From: an uncultured Bacteroidota bacterium
GTDB lineage: Bacteria; Bacteroidota; Bacteroidia; Bacteroidales; VadinHA17
Assembly (NCBI GenBank): GCA_903844815.1
Contig: CAIMVD010000122.1
Location: 1-40,216 of the forward strand
Length of the DNA stretch: 40,216 bases
Direction of reading: 5' to 3'
The translations under genes and the position numbers were made by a program. This document shows positions 16,381-26,256 of this stretch, one piece after another. The notes below the pieces were generated by a model. It ran no database searches. It was not told the origin of the DNA and saw only the letters and a program-made list of their open reading frames with translations. Positions within the stretch are counted from its first letter, which is position 1, and each line of letters starts with the position of its first letter.

Positions 16381-18339
16381 TTATTGGGAATCTCTTTTCA
16401 GATATCTCCTGTAAGAAATATTAAATGTTGTTCCGCTTTCAGGCATTTTCAAAAGGCCTGCTGAAAAACTATTACCTGAAGAATTCAAACTGATGTCGAC
16501 CCATTTTCGATCTGAAGGATACCAGAAATATTCTTTCCCCTTCAACTGATGGTTGGCGCCAAGAGAGATTCCGAGAATCATTGCTTCTGATAATTCAATA
16601 TTACCTGTCACGGAGCCGGAAAATAAAACAGCATCCATGTTTGTGAACTCCAGCAAAGCATCTATTGACAAATCACAGTTCCTGTTAACTGAAAACCCCA
16701 TATTACCCATAACATCTATAGCCGGAGTGAGAATCTTTACATTCGGTAATAGAATTGAAGGGTTCGGCGAAAAATTCCTTATATCATTAGCTAACAGACA
16801 GCTTCTGGCCTGCACTCCTGCAGAGGAAGAAAATAATCTGTTTCTGGTGTTGTACTTGATATTGAACCCGTTACTGAAAGTAATATTTCCGTCACCCGAC
16901 ACCGCAAAGCCATTACTTTGCCTGTCATTGATATTGTCGTAGAAACTGAAGGAGTTTACTATGAAGAACAGATCGACCTGTTGTTTCAGATAGGTTTCAA
17001 GAGTGAAGTTGCCAAAAGTATATTCAGGCATTCCAAAACTTGAAATATACCTCGGTACAGTCATCAGGCTGACAACCGATTTCCAGTCATTCTGTGGGTA
17101 AAGAAAATTTTTCTTCCGGGTATCTTCATTTAATGCAGCCTGCAGGGCAAAGGTATTTGAATGATTAAGAAAACCCGTGATTTTTTTCCTGTCGGTTCGT
17201 GAATACCAGGTTGCAAGGAAATACTTTTGCCAGGGATGATAGGTGCCCAGCGAAAATCTCATTTTGCCCGATCGTCCGGTGTTTTTCTCATAACTGATAT
17301 CCGAATAAAACTCTTCATCATAAATGCCGTTAAATTGCCTGTATTCTTCCCGGGTAAGAAGATCTTCATCGAGGATCTTTCCGAACTGGGTTCGTTTGAA
17401 ATCAATCGGTTCGGTTCTTTTGTTTTTATTGTTGAATTGCCAGATCCTGTAATTATTGCCATATAACCGGCCGCTGTTGAAGCCTGTAATATTTTCTTTT
17501 TCAATCACCCTGCCCCAGTCGAGTTCATAAACCTCACTTGTTTTAATCGGATTTATAAGTGAAATTGTAACATGCTGTGATTTATTGGTTGTCCAGGTTT
17601 GAAGGAAAATATACTCATCAAGATCAATTTTCTTCCCGGGATAAAAATGATCATACCATGTTTCACTCAATGATTTAAGCAGTTCCCTTCCTGTTGCATG
17701 AATATCGCGGCAGACCCCTGCTTTGACCCTGTAATCCTGTGCGCCGAGGGAATTAAGTATTTCAACTGATGTAACTATTCTTCTTGAAGCCTTGCCCGGA
17801 TACAATCTTTTATGATCATAGTTTATCATATGACTCTCTTCCATCAATCCGGTAATAAATGGAAGGAAATCTTTTCCCAGATCAGAATAGCCCAGACCTA
17901 TGAGTTGCCTGGTTCCTTCGATCATCGTTTGTCTGATTTCAGCATCACTGGTACTCTTAACAAGCATATTCCTCCATGCCCCGTAAAAAATCTCTTTTGA
18001 ATCAACCGGAATTTCAGGATTTGTTAACTCGTCTGTCGTCCAGTTCTTTTTAAGAAAGCCGAATCCTTGCAGAATTGACGAGTCGTTATAACTGGCCGAA
18101 GTCAGATTGTTCTGCAGGGAATAACTGACCTCTACAGAATGTAAATTCTCATTAGCGTTTGTGAGAATATTATACCTCTTTTCAAATTTCGCCAGGTCGG
18201 GAACCATCTTGTAAGAGATGCTAAATGAATTTCTGTTATCACCAGATGTTGAATCGCGGCTAACTGTTAGTTTCCCTGTCTGTGAATAAGTGCAATTAAT
18301 CACAAACAGGGATGCAATTATAAGGTAACAGACTCGCAT
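16381..18339 (-). CDS. Exported protein with transglutaminase-like triad and barrel-like C-terminus
   Basis: The frame starts at 18402, but the ATG at 18339 gives a clean signal peptide (MRVCYLIIASLFVINC...), so a 652-aa product is preferred. In this numbering the region around 205-280 carries C210 in AGVCRDIH, H256 in SQHVTIS and D274 in ELDWGR. The order and spacing resemble the Cys-His-Asp triad of transglutaminase/papain-like domains. The C-terminal ~250 residues are alternating polar/hydrophobic strands ending in an aromatic-rich ISYRRYL, as in outer-membrane barrels. I do not recognise a named family. It faces the acyl-CoA synthetase gene divergently. The triad call is by eye and moderate. 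Confidence 0.55.
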   Translation of the reverse strand: MRVCYLIIASLFVINCTYSQTGKLTVSRDSTSGDNRNSFSISYKMVPDLAKFEKRYNILTNANENLHSVEVSYSLQNNLTSASYNDSSILQGFGFLKKNWTTDELTNPEIPVDSKEIFYGAWRNMLVKSTSDAEIRQTMIEGTRQLIGLGYSDLGKDFLPFITGLMEESHMINYDHKRLYPGKASRRIVTSVEILNSLGAQDYRVKAGVCRDIHATGRELLKSLSETWYDHFYPGKKIDLDEYIFLQTWTTNKSQHVTISLINPIKTSEVYELDWGRVIEKENITGFNSGRLYGNNYRIWQFNNKNKRTEPIDFKRTQFGKILDEDLLTREEYRQFNGIYDEEFYSDISYEKNTGRSGKMRFSLGTYHPWQKYFLATWYSRTDRKKITGFLNHSNTFALQAALNEDTRKKNFLYPQNDWKSVVSLMTVPRYISSFGMPEYTFGNFTLETYLKQQVDLFFIVNSFSFYDNINDRQSNGFAVSGDGNITFSNGFNIKYNTRNRLFSSSAGVQARSCLLANDIRNFSPNPSILLPNVKILTPAIDVMGNMGFSVNRNCDLSIDALLEFTNMDAVLFSGSVTGNIELSEAMILGISLGANHQLKGKEYFWYPSDRKWVDISLNSSGNSFSAGLLKMPESGTTFNISYRRYLKRDSQ

Positions 18340-18515
18340 TCGGAGTATCTTATTGTTAAAAAGAAACCCGGGAAAAACCATTTTACTAAACAGAGAAACC
18401 ATAACTTAACAATCTTGTCAGTACTTCCTTTGAAAAACAAAGGTGTTGATTTCATATATTTTTTAAATTGCAGGAAGTAACAAATTCTCCTCCGAAGATA
18501 ATAAAAAATAAAGCT

Positions 18516-20288
18516 ATGAATGTATCACGCACTTTTGATCTGCTTGACAGATACAAGGAATTGTATGTCAAAGACGACGCCCTGTGCTTTAAGCAGAACG
18601 GAATCTGGACCAAATTCAGTACCAGGCAATACATTGAGTATTCTTACAATTTCTGCTATGGCCTTTACGAGTCAGGTTTAAGGAAGGGAGATAAAATCAT
18701 TTCGGTTTCGTCAAACAGACCCGAGTGGAATTTTATTGATATGGGGATGTCAATGATCGGCGTTGTGCATGTTCCTGTTTTTACATCTCTTTCTACAACG
18801 GAATATGAATATATCATAAAGGAATCAGGGGCTAAGATGATAATTATTTCCGACAGAAAACTTCACAGGATATTATCTCCTGTTTTATCCGACAGCAGTT
18901 TGCCGGCCGGGGTTTTTACGTTTGATGATATTCCCGGTGCAAAAAGCTGGCTTGAAATAATTGACAAGGGAAAAAACTGCACCGGGATGACTAAGAGTGA
19001 AATTGAAAAAGTTAAAAAGGAAATAACTCCTGATGATATTGCAACACTCATCTATACATCAGGAACAACCGGGAAGCCAAAAGGAGTTATGCTGTGTCAG
19101 AGGAACCTGGTGAGTAACTTCATTTCAGCAGCCTCTGTATTTAACCTGAAGCCTTCCGACAAATACCTTAGCATTTTGCCTTTATGCCATGTGGGCGGGC
19201 GTTTGGGGAATTATCAGACTCAGTACAGCGGGAGTAGTATTTATTATGCGGAAAATATGGGCACAATAGCTGCAAACATGAAGGAGATAAAACCCGATGG
19301 TTTCGACGCAGTACCAAGGGTTCTTGAGAAATTTTATGAGGTAATAATTTCAAAAGGTAAAAATCTTAAAGGAATTAAGAAGGTCCTGTTCTTTTGGGCT
19401 GTAAATCTGGGGCAGAAATATAATCCATTTGGTGTGAACGGATTGGTTTATGAAATAAAGCATAAGATTGCCGACAAGCTTGTCTTCAGCAAATGGCGTC
19501 AGGCATTGGGAGGTAATGTGAGGATAGTTGGATGCGGAGGTGCAAGTCTTCAGGCACGGCTTGAAAGGGTATTCTGGGCTGCAGGTATTAAAATAATCAA
19601 TATGTACGGACTCACGGAGACTTCGCCTATAATTACAATAAACAGAACTGAGAAAGGCAGAGTAAAACTTGGATCTGTAGGCCTGCCGATAGAAGGGGTT
19701 GAAGTAAAAATTGCCGGGGATGGTGAAATCCTTTGTAAGGGACCAAATGTAATGCCGGGTTATTACAATTCTCCCGGGCTGACAGAATCAGTTTTTGACA
19801 GCGGGGGCTGGTTCCATACGGGTGATATCGGCCACATTGATGAGGGAGGGTTTCTAATGGTAACTGACAGGAAGAAGGAGATTTTTAAACTCTCTAACGG
19901 GAAATTCATCGCACCACAGGTAATAGAAAATATCTTTAAAGAATCTCCTCTTATCGACCAGATAATGGTAATTGGCGAACATGAGAAGTTTGCAAGCGCC
20001 CTGATCTCACCAAATTTTAAGTATTTTGATGACTGGAAGGAGACAAAAAAAGTTTCCTTTTCAAGTACTGAGGAGCTTATTCATCTTCCCGAGGTTCTTT
20101 CAGTGTTTTCATCCGAAATAATACGGCTCAATAAACGTCTCAGTTCCTATGAAGGAATTAGCAGGTTCAGGCTTGTTAAAGATGTCTGGAGCCCCGAAAC
20201 AGGTGAATTGTCTCCAACTCTAAAATTGCGAAGGCATTATGTGCAGGAAAAGTACAAGGTCTTCGTAGAGCAAATTTATATTAAATGA
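18516..20288 (+). CDS. Long-chain fatty acid-CoA ligase-like AMP-binding enzyme
   Basis: An ANL-superfamily adenylating enzyme. ATG 18516 (590 aa) is preferred over the TTG at 18468, which would be unusual; the choice is not certain. P-loop-like motif LIYTSGTTGKPKG at about residues 178-190, then MYGLTETSP, the hinge DRKKEIFKLSNG, and a C-terminal lysine domain of the FadD15/long-chain type (SSYEGISRFRLV). It would activate a fatty or related carboxylic acid to its CoA thioester. It heads a three-gene run with a GNAT-like and a CrtI-like gene, which suggests a dedicated lipid-modifying pathway rather than beta-oxidation. Confidence 0.88.
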   Translation: MNVSRTFDLLDRYKELYVKDDALCFKQNGIWTKFSTRQYIEYSYNFCYGLYESGLRKGDKIISVSSNRPEWNFIDMGMSMIGVVHVPVFTSLSTTEYEYIIKESGAKMIIISDRKLHRILSPVLSDSSLPAGVFTFDDIPGAKSWLEIIDKGKNCTGMTKSEIEKVKKEITPDDIATLIYTSGTTGKPKGVMLCQRNLVSNFISAASVFNLKPSDKYLSILPLCHVGGRLGNYQTQYSGSSIYYAENMGTIAANMKEIKPDGFDAVPRVLEKFYEVIISKGKNLKGIKKVLFFWAVNLGQKYNPFGVNGLVYEIKHKIADKLVFSKWRQALGGNVRIVGCGGASLQARLERVFWAAGIKIINMYGLTETSPIITINRTEKGRVKLGSVGLPIEGVEVKIAGDGEILCKGPNVMPGYYNSPGLTESVFDSGGWFHTGDIGHIDEGGFLMVTDRKKEIFKLSNGKFIAPQVIENIFKESPLIDQIMVIGEHEKFASALISPNFKYFDDWKETKKVSFSSTEELIHLPEVLSVFSSEIIRLNKRLSSYEGISRFRLVKDVWSPETGELSPTLKLRRHYVQEKYKVFVEQIYIK

Positions 20289-20315
20289 TGTTCCTGTTAA
20301 AACAAATGATCCGAT

Positions 20316-21485
20316 ATGGAATTAATTAAAATTACCGACCGGAAAACGGAGAAGATGTTTCTCGACACGGCAAGGACCATCTATAAAAATGATAAGGTCT
20401 GGGTATGTCCCTTTGATAATGATATTAAAGCAATTTTTGATCCTCAGAAGAATCCATACTACAGACACGGAGTTGCCGAACGATGGATTCTTACCGACGG
20501 AAAGAAGAAGTTGACAGGCAGAATAGCAGCATTCATTGATTTTAATCTTGCAGGGTCGTATGACCAGCCCACAGGAGGAGTTGGTTTCTTTGAATGTATT
20601 GATGACGTGCAGGCTGCGTCACTTCTATTCAACACAGCAAAAGACTGGCTGAAAGAGAAAGGCATGGAGGCCATGGACGGGCCAATAAACTTCGGAGAAA
20701 CGGACAAATACTGGGGTCTGCTTACAGGAGGTTTTACCCACCCGTCGTTCGATGTGCCATACAATCCGCCATATTACCAGAACCTTTTTGAAAGCTATGG
20801 ATTCAAGGTATATTATAAAATGGAAGGCTTTCATCTGAGCCTCACGAAACCAATCCCGGAGCGGTTTGTTAAGATTGCGGAATGGGTAGCGAACAAACCC
20901 GGTTATGAGTTCAGGCACTTTACATGGAAAGAGGAAGACAAGATAATCAAGGACTTTTCCGTGGCCTTTAATGAAGCATGGGCTTCTTTTAAAAAGAATT
21001 TTGAGCCTCTCGAGGCTGAGTATATCAGAGGGGTGCTGAAAAAGGCAAAGGTAATCCTCGATGAAGAATTTATCTGGATAGCTTATTTTGAGGGCAAACC
21101 TATTGGTATTTATCTTATGTTTCCCGATCTGAATCAGATTCTGAGTTACCTTAACGGAAAGCTGGATCTCTTCTCAATGCTGAAATTTCTTTATCTTAAG
21201 AAAAAGAAAACGATTACCCGCGCCAAAGGTTTGCTGATGGGTGTGATTCCAAAATACCAGGGACTGGGGATTGAATCGGCATTTATCTTTAAGCTTATAG
21301 ATGTTTTCAAAAGGAAACCACATTACACTGAAATAGAATTCTCGTGGGTCGCAGACTTTAATCCTAAGATGAGAAAGATCTTTATTTCAGTGGGCAGCGT
21401 ACCTGCTAAAAACTATATCACCTACCGATATCTGTTCGACAGGTCGAAAGAGTTTAAACGTTATCCTATACCTGAAGGCAAATGA
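20316..21485 (+). CDS. GNAT-like hypothetical protein
   Basis: A 389-aa cytoplasmic protein of a conserved Bacteroidota family that resembles two GNAT acyltransferase halves. A recognisable core is DGPINFGETDKYWGLLTGGF followed by PSFDVPYNPPYY, and a C-terminal half with a GVIPKYQGLGIESAF stretch like the acetyl-CoA-binding motif of GNAT folds. No activity is established for this family. It lies 27 bases after the CoA ligase and overlaps the oxidoreductase by four bases (ATGA), so translational coupling is likely. Confidence 0.7.
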   Translation: MELIKITDRKTEKMFLDTARTIYKNDKVWVCPFDNDIKAIFDPQKNPYYRHGVAERWILTDGKKKLTGRIAAFIDFNLAGSYDQPTGGVGFFECIDDVQAASLLFNTAKDWLKEKGMEAMDGPINFGETDKYWGLLTGGFTHPSFDVPYNPPYYQNLFESYGFKVYYKMEGFHLSLTKPIPERFVKIAEWVANKPGYEFRHFTWKEEDKIIKDFSVAFNEAWASFKKNFEPLEAEYIRGVLKKAKVILDEEFIWIAYFEGKPIGIYLMFPDLNQILSYLNGKLDLFSMLKFLYLKKKKTITRAKGLLMGVIPKYQGLGIESAFIFKLIDVFKRKPHYTEIEFSWVADFNPKMRKIFISVGSVPAKNYITYRYLFDRSKEFKRYPIPEGK

Positions 21486-22924
21486 AATACGATGTTATAA
21501 TAATAGGAGCGGGGCTTGGCGGACTCACTGCCGGAGCGAAACTTGCAAAAGAGGGAAAGAAGGTTCTTGTTCTTGAACAGCATAGCCAACCGGGAGGTTG
21601 TGCCACAACTTTTAAACGCGGTGACTTCACCCTTGAAGTAGGGTTGCACGAGATGGATGGACCAGGTCCACGGGATATGAAGACGAGAATCTTCAATGAT
21701 CTCGATGTTTTTAATCACGTTGAATTTATAAAAGTACCCCAGTTTTACAGGTTCATTAACGATCGTATTGCTGTAACCGTGCCTCATGATCCTTCACTCG
21801 CTTCCGAAAGGCTTACCGAAATGTTTCCCGATGAATCAGGGGGGATCAAGGCATATTTCGAACAGATCCTTTCTCCGCGAAAAAAAACAGCTGAAAATGA
21901 TATCAGGGATACTAACCTGGGTGAATTCCTTGATTCAAAAATTAATAATGAAGACCTGAAGCTCGTTCTGCTCGGTAATCTTGGGTATTTTCACGATGAT
22001 CCCTATACTCTCTCCCTCGCATATTATTCCATGGCACAGGGAAGTTATTATTTAAACGGAGCGAGTTATATTAAAGGAGGCTCACAGGTGCTCCCCGATC
22101 ATCTTGCCCGATTCATAAAGGATCATGGTGGTGAGGTACTTTTTAATCACCCTGTAACAGGAATTAAAACAAGGGATGGCAGAGCCGAAAGCGTGACTTA
22201 CCGGAAAAAAGGGAATTCGGAAATTCTTGAGGCCTTCGCAGATGAGATAATAGCTAACAATGCAATTCCTAATCTCCCTGAACTGATAGAAGGAGAGAAA
22301 GCCATTGAGCTGAGGAATGAGGTCTCAGGCCTTCCTGCCGGCGCTTCACTGCTTACTCTTTACCTCGGATTCAGAAGGCCTCCGGGAGAGCTTGGCAACA
22401 AGTATTATTCGACCTGTCTGTTTGACAGTTCAGTGAAAACGCAGTCAGACATCTTTAAAAACGGCAGGGATGACTTTTCAAGGCGGAGTTTCATCTTTGT
22501 CGATTACAGTCAGATTGACTCCGGGCTAACTGCAGGAGAAAAAAGTGTTGGGTCAATATGTTGCGTTGATTACACGGACGGATGGAATGGGCTGGAAAGG
22601 AAGGAGTATCTTGCTAAAAAAGAGCGTGTTGCATCTGTATTGATCGACAGGCTTGATAAAATAATTCCGGGAATAAAGGAAACAATTGAATACTATGAAA
22701 TTGGAACTCCGGCAACTATCGAGAGATATACCCTGAATCCGGGTGGTGCTGTCTATGGTTTTGCCCAGACACCATCAAAAAGAAACATAGATCCTATAAA
22801 GTCAGTTAATAACCTTCATATTGCCTCTGCATGGGGAAAAACCGGGGGTGGGTTCTCGGGAGCAATTTACGGAGGCTACATGTGTGCATTCAGCATATTG
22901 AGAAAAAAGACTCTTAACATATAA
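21482..22924 (+). CDS. CrtI/phytoene-desaturase-like FAD-dependent oxidoreductase
   Basis: A 480-aa flavoprotein. The N-terminal dinucleotide motif is IIGAGLGGLTAG (residues 6-17), followed by the acidic residue of VLVLEQ and the GGCATTF segment typical of CrtI/retinol saturase-like enzymes; a C-terminal HIASAWGKTGGGFSGAI stretch closes the FAD fold. Its ATG overlaps the preceding stop. Substrate unknown: phytoene desaturation is possible, but without crtB or crtE nearby a different polyene or lipid is as likely. It is the last gene of the operon and is followed by a terminator. Confidence 0.85.
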   Translation: MKYDVIIIGAGLGGLTAGAKLAKEGKKVLVLEQHSQPGGCATTFKRGDFTLEVGLHEMDGPGPRDMKTRIFNDLDVFNHVEFIKVPQFYRFINDRIAVTVPHDPSLASERLTEMFPDESGGIKAYFEQILSPRKKTAENDIRDTNLGEFLDSKINNEDLKLVLLGNLGYFHDDPYTLSLAYYSMAQGSYYLNGASYIKGGSQVLPDHLARFIKDHGGEVLFNHPVTGIKTRDGRAESVTYRKKGNSEILEAFADEIIANNAIPNLPELIEGEKAIELRNEVSGLPAGASLLTLYLGFRRPPGELGNKYYSTCLFDSSVKTQSDIFKNGRDDFSRRSFIFVDYSQIDSGLTAGEKSVGSICCVDYTDGWNGLERKEYLAKKERVASVLIDRLDKIIPGIKETIEYYEIGTPATIERYTLNPGGAVYGFAQTPSKRNIDPIKSVNNLHIASAWGKTGGGFSGAIYGGYMCAFSILRKKTLNI

Positions 22925-22940
22925 AACGAAGAGGTATTAA

Positions 22941-22973
22941 AAAAGCCTTGATATACACCATATCAAGGCTTTT
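22941..22973 (+). terminator. Intrinsic terminator after the CoA ligase operon
   Basis: A perfect 14-bp stem AAAAGCCTTGATAT/ATATCAAGGCTTTT with loop ACACC, beginning 17 bases after the last stop codon. The arms end in A and T runs, so it can work in both directions, but the minus-strand gene ends 110 bases further on. Confidence 0.9.
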
Positions 22974-23008
22974 GTCGTTTTTAAAAGTTTCCGGATCTTA
23001 AAATATTA

Positions 23009-23033
23009 CCGAACCTTTTCTCCGGGATTTGGA
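23009..23033. repeat. Dispersed hairpin repeat, copy 1
   Basis: CCGAACCTTTT-n5-GGATTTGGA, matching a second copy at 31791-31815 in 20 of 25 bases, with all five differences in the central loop. The flanks can pair partly (CCGAACC with GGATTTGG). It lies outside genes and is probably one of a family of extragenic repeats. Confidence 0.5.
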
Positions 23034-23083
23034 AAGGATCATCACGTTAATCCGAAGATTTCTTATTTATGTAGCTTTTAACC

Positions 23084-24670
23084 TTAAAGCTCCCAGCCCT
23101 TTCTGTACTCCCGGGTAAGCAATTTATTTGCTGCTTCATTATTTGTGATCTTCCTTGTAACAGGGTCAAATACTATTCTGGTTCCGGCACGGACGGCCAC
23201 GATCCCCAGGTTTATCATTGTTGATAGGGCTTCTGCCGATACAAAGTTTGCCGTGGTATTTTTCGAACCTCCGCGACATGCAGCAATCCAATCCTCAAAT
23301 TTTGGAGGAAGAGGTCCAATCCTTGGTCCTGCGGGTGCAGCCTGACCGGCGGTGGCCGATGCAGGGCGTTGTCCGGGTTGACGTTCGGCAGGGGGAGTAT
23401 ATTTTTCACTCATATAGGTTTTCATCTTACTTTCCGGTAAAAGTCTTCCGTCGAGAATCTTGCCTTTGTCGCCTATATATAAGATCCCGGTATTGCGCAT
23501 AAGTCTTTTATCTTCCTCGAGTTCAGGAATTGCAGGAGGTCTCATTCCTCCGTCATGCCAGTATACATCAATCGGTCCTCTTGATCCTTTTGCATCATAG
23601 TGCAAACGGATAGTCTCGGCAAGAGGAAATGAAAAGTCATTTGCAACAGAGCCCGTAGCGAAATTTAAGGTTCTGCAGGCTTTGGTGCCATAACCTTCTG
23701 CCCAGGCCGGAACATCAAGGTCCCATGCATCGCAGACTGTCCACATTGTGTAATGGCCCATATCGGCAAATGATCCGCCGCCGAAATCATACCATCCTCT
23801 GAACAGGGTATGAGTGTAGTCAGGACTGTAAGGACGGTCAGGTACGGGTCCCAGCCACATCTGCCAGTCAAATCCTGAAGGTATTGGCGGTAGGTTTTTG
23901 GGCATCTCGGTATTTTGTGTCCACATAGGTCTGGCCGACCATTCGTGAACTTCCTTTAAAGCGCCAATGGCGCCACTGGCAACCATCTTTTTTATTTCTT
24001 CACTCGAAATGTAACTGTTATAGGGCATGAAGTAGGTTGCCACTCCCGTCTCTTTAGCAGTTTTGACAACCAGGTCCGATTCGTACAGCCTGTTGGCCAT
24101 GGGTTTATGGGTAATAACATGTTTCCCTTTTTTCATGGCTGCCACTGCAATCGTTGCGTGCAGGTGGTCGGGAGTCATTATCTTAACTGCATCAATATCT
24201 TCTTTCTCGAGCATTTCCCTGAAGTCGTTATAGGCAGTCACCGACGGAAACTTGTCGGCAGCTCTCTGATTTGCATAGAAAGTTTCTACAACCTCTTTCA
24301 TAACCATGCGTCCGCCGGGGATATAATTAATGCCTTCCCTCCATTTGGGATTGCCAAGGTAATTCCTGATAGTATTAAGGGTACCTGTAGGGACAGCTGC
24401 TCCGTTGCCGAAGTTCAGATAATTTCTTCCATCTGTTTCGGGGTCACAGACTGCCACTATCTGCAGATCGGGGCAGTTCATGAGGGGACCCAGTTCGGAG
24501 AAGCCCTGCATACCGCAGCCTATATGTGCCAGTCGGATCTTATCGCTCGGAGCCACGGCTCCGAATTTCTTCCCCAAAACATTCTTTGGGATAATAGTGA
24601 AAGCTGCAGCTGCAGCAGCTGTACCAACAAACTTTCTTCTGGTCAGCATCCAGTTTTTTCGTTTTTCCAT
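23084..24670 (-). CDS. Tat-exported Gfo/Idh/MocA-family oxidoreductase
   Basis: A 528-aa oxidoreductase with a twin-arginine leader (R11-R12 in LTRRKFVG, then an alanine-rich hydrophobic stretch), so it is folded before export. Rossmann nucleotide site IRLAHIGCGMQG about 45-56; the family EKP-like motif reads ITHKPMANRLYE; GGGSFADMGHYTMWTVCD resembles the substrate-site region. An insertion rich in Ala/Pro/Gly (RPASATAGQAAPAG) precedes the C-terminal segment. Exported family members often act on 3-keto-glycosides or sugar derivatives with bound NAD. It stands alone before the decarboxylase operon. Confidence 0.88.
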   Translation of the reverse strand: MEKRKNWMLTRRKFVGTAAAAAAFTIIPKNVLGKKFGAVAPSDKIRLAHIGCGMQGFSELGPLMNCPDLQIVAVCDPETDGRNYLNFGNGAAVPTGTLNTIRNYLGNPKWREGINYIPGGRMVMKEVVETFYANQRAADKFPSVTAYNDFREMLEKEDIDAVKIMTPDHLHATIAVAAMKKGKHVITHKPMANRLYESDLVVKTAKETGVATYFMPYNSYISSEEIKKMVASGAIGALKEVHEWSARPMWTQNTEMPKNLPPIPSGFDWQMWLGPVPDRPYSPDYTHTLFRGWYDFGGGSFADMGHYTMWTVCDAWDLDVPAWAEGYGTKACRTLNFATGSVANDFSFPLAETIRLHYDAKGSRGPIDVYWHDGGMRPPAIPELEEDKRLMRNTGILYIGDKGKILDGRLLPESKMKTYMSEKYTPPAERQPGQRPASATAGQAAPAGPRIGPLPPKFEDWIAACRGGSKNTTANFVSAEALSTMINLGIVAVRAGTRIVFDPVTRKITNNEAANKLLTREYRKGWEL

Positions 24671-24809
24671 GATTCAGGTTCTCCAGATTGGTTAATAATT
24701 ATATGATTTTGGCAAGATGATGGTTATCCGAATCTTCGGAACTGAGTCTGTATCAAAAGTTAAAAATTGTATTTCCACTTTCTCTAAATAAAAAACAACT
24801 AAGAACTTT

Positions 24810-24846
24810 ACAGAGAACACGGAGAAACACAGAGTTACACAGAGAC
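24810..24846. repeat. Short CACAGAG tandem repeat
   Basis: Four degenerate units of about 10 bases (ACAGAGA, ACACGGAGAA, ACACAGAGTT, ACACAGAGAC) between the Gfo/Idh and OadB genes. No other feature was seen in the surrounding 278 bases beyond likely promoter sequence for the Gfo/Idh gene. Confidence 0.5.
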
Positions 24847-24948
24847 ATCAGATACAGCCCCGTTCGCACTCTTAAATGTACGAACTTTTTTCCAAACCTG
24901 TTCAGTATGATTCTGAATTGGTATTGCAAAGATTTTTAGTTATGCAAT

Positions 24949-26247
24949 TTACATGAGAAAACTGAGCAACACTCCGGCAGCAACAGCTGACCCGATTACT
25001 CCCGCAACATTTGGCGCCATAGCATGCATCAGCAGGTGGTTGTTGGGATCTTCTTTCAGGCCCATAATCTGAGCAACCCTGGCACTGTCGGGGACAGCTG
25101 ATACCCCTGCAGCCCCAATAAGCGGATTAATTTTGTCTTCTTTCGACAGAAACACATTCATTAGTTTGGCGAATAAAACACCTCCGGCTGTTGCGACCAT
25201 AAATGACACAGCGCCGAGAACGAAAATCAATACCGATTGTGGAGTAAGAAACACGTCGGCCTGTGTTGAAGCTCCGACTGTGAGTCCGAGGATAATCGTC
25301 ACAATATCTATCAATGCATTGCTTGCAGTATTGGCCAGACGTTTTGTAACTCCTGATTCCTTAAGCAAATTCCCGAAGAACAGCATTCCAAGTAGTGGGA
25401 GGGCGCTTGGGGTTATAAAACATGTAAGTAAGAGGCCTATCACCGGGAAGGTGATTTTTTCAGTTCTCGAAACCGACCGGGGAGGTTTCATTCTTATGAG
25501 TCTTTCTTTTTTGGATGTCAGAAGTCGCATTACCGGTGGCTGAATTACTGGCACCAGAGCCATGTATGAATAAGCGGCAATAGCAATGGGTCCTATCAGA
25601 TGAGGCGCCAGTTTGGCGGTTGTAAAGATTGCAGTGGGCCCGTCAGCGCCACCGATAATTCCTATTGATCCAGCCTCACGTATTGTGAAATCCAGGAATA
25701 AGGCTCCAAAAAGTGTCGCGAAAATTCCAATCTGCGCTGCAGCTCCCAGAAGCATCAGCTTTGGATTTGAGATAAGTGTCGAGAAATCAGTCATCGCTCC
25801 TATGCCAAGGAAAATAAGAGGGGGATAAATTCCGCTTACAACTCCGTAATAAAGGTAATTAAGAACACTTCCCTTCTCATAGATCCCTATCTGCAGGTTT
25901 GCTCCGTGAAGAAAGGGGATATTACCTATAAGTATTCCTACACCAATTGGAACCAGAAGCAGTGGTTCATATTCATATTTTATTGCAAGAAAAATAAAAA
26001 ATATTCCTACAAACATCATTATGATATTACCTGCAGTAATATTTGCAAACCCGGTATATGAAAAAAACCGGGTGATAGCCTTTCCGGTATCTGCCGAATC
26101 ATAAGCATTTGATTGAACAACATCTTTCTGTACTACATTTATTGTGTCAGCGGCAAGTGAAGGATTAAACGCATCGGCTGTAGTAAGAAGAGAGTTCAAT
26201 ATTGCCAGAAAACCTAATATAACAATCACTGTGAGAAACTTTTTCAT
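24949..26247 (-). CDS. oadB: Sodium-pump decarboxylase beta subunit
   Basis: A 432-aa integral membrane protein with about ten hydrophobic helices. The hallmark GGADGPTAIF at 199-208 and the conserved VPDSARVAQ near the C-terminus identify the beta subunit of the oxaloacetate/methylmalonyl-CoA decarboxylase family. It couples decarboxylation of carboxybiotin to outward Na+ transport. The N-terminus has an extra hydrophobic leader and a ~40-residue polar part before the first conserved helix. Last gene of a four-gene operon; it starts 9 bases after the biotin carrier gene. With the propionyl/methylmalonyl-type carboxyltransferase in the operon, methylmalonyl-CoA decarboxylase (mmdB-like) is the more likely complex. 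Confidence 0.92.
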   Translation of the reverse strand: MKKFLTVIVILGFLAILNSLLTTADAFNPSLAADTINVVQKDVVQSNAYDSADTGKAITRFFSYTGFANITAGNIIMMFVGIFFIFLAIKYEYEPLLLVPIGVGILIGNIPFLHGANLQIGIYEKGSVLNYLYYGVVSGIYPPLIFLGIGAMTDFSTLISNPKLMLLGAAAQIGIFATLFGALFLDFTIREAGSIGIIGGADGPTAIFTTAKLAPHLIGPIAIAAYSYMALVPVIQPPVMRLLTSKKERLIRMKPPRSVSRTEKITFPVIGLLLTCFITPSALPLLGMLFFGNLLKESGVTKRLANTASNALIDIVTIILGLTVGASTQADVFLTPQSVLIFVLGAVSFMVATAGGVLFAKLMNVFLSKEDKINPLIGAAGVSAVPDSARVAQIMGLKEDPNNHLLMHAMAPNVAGVIGSAVAAGVLLSFLM

Positions 26248-26256
26248 ACTCTCTGC

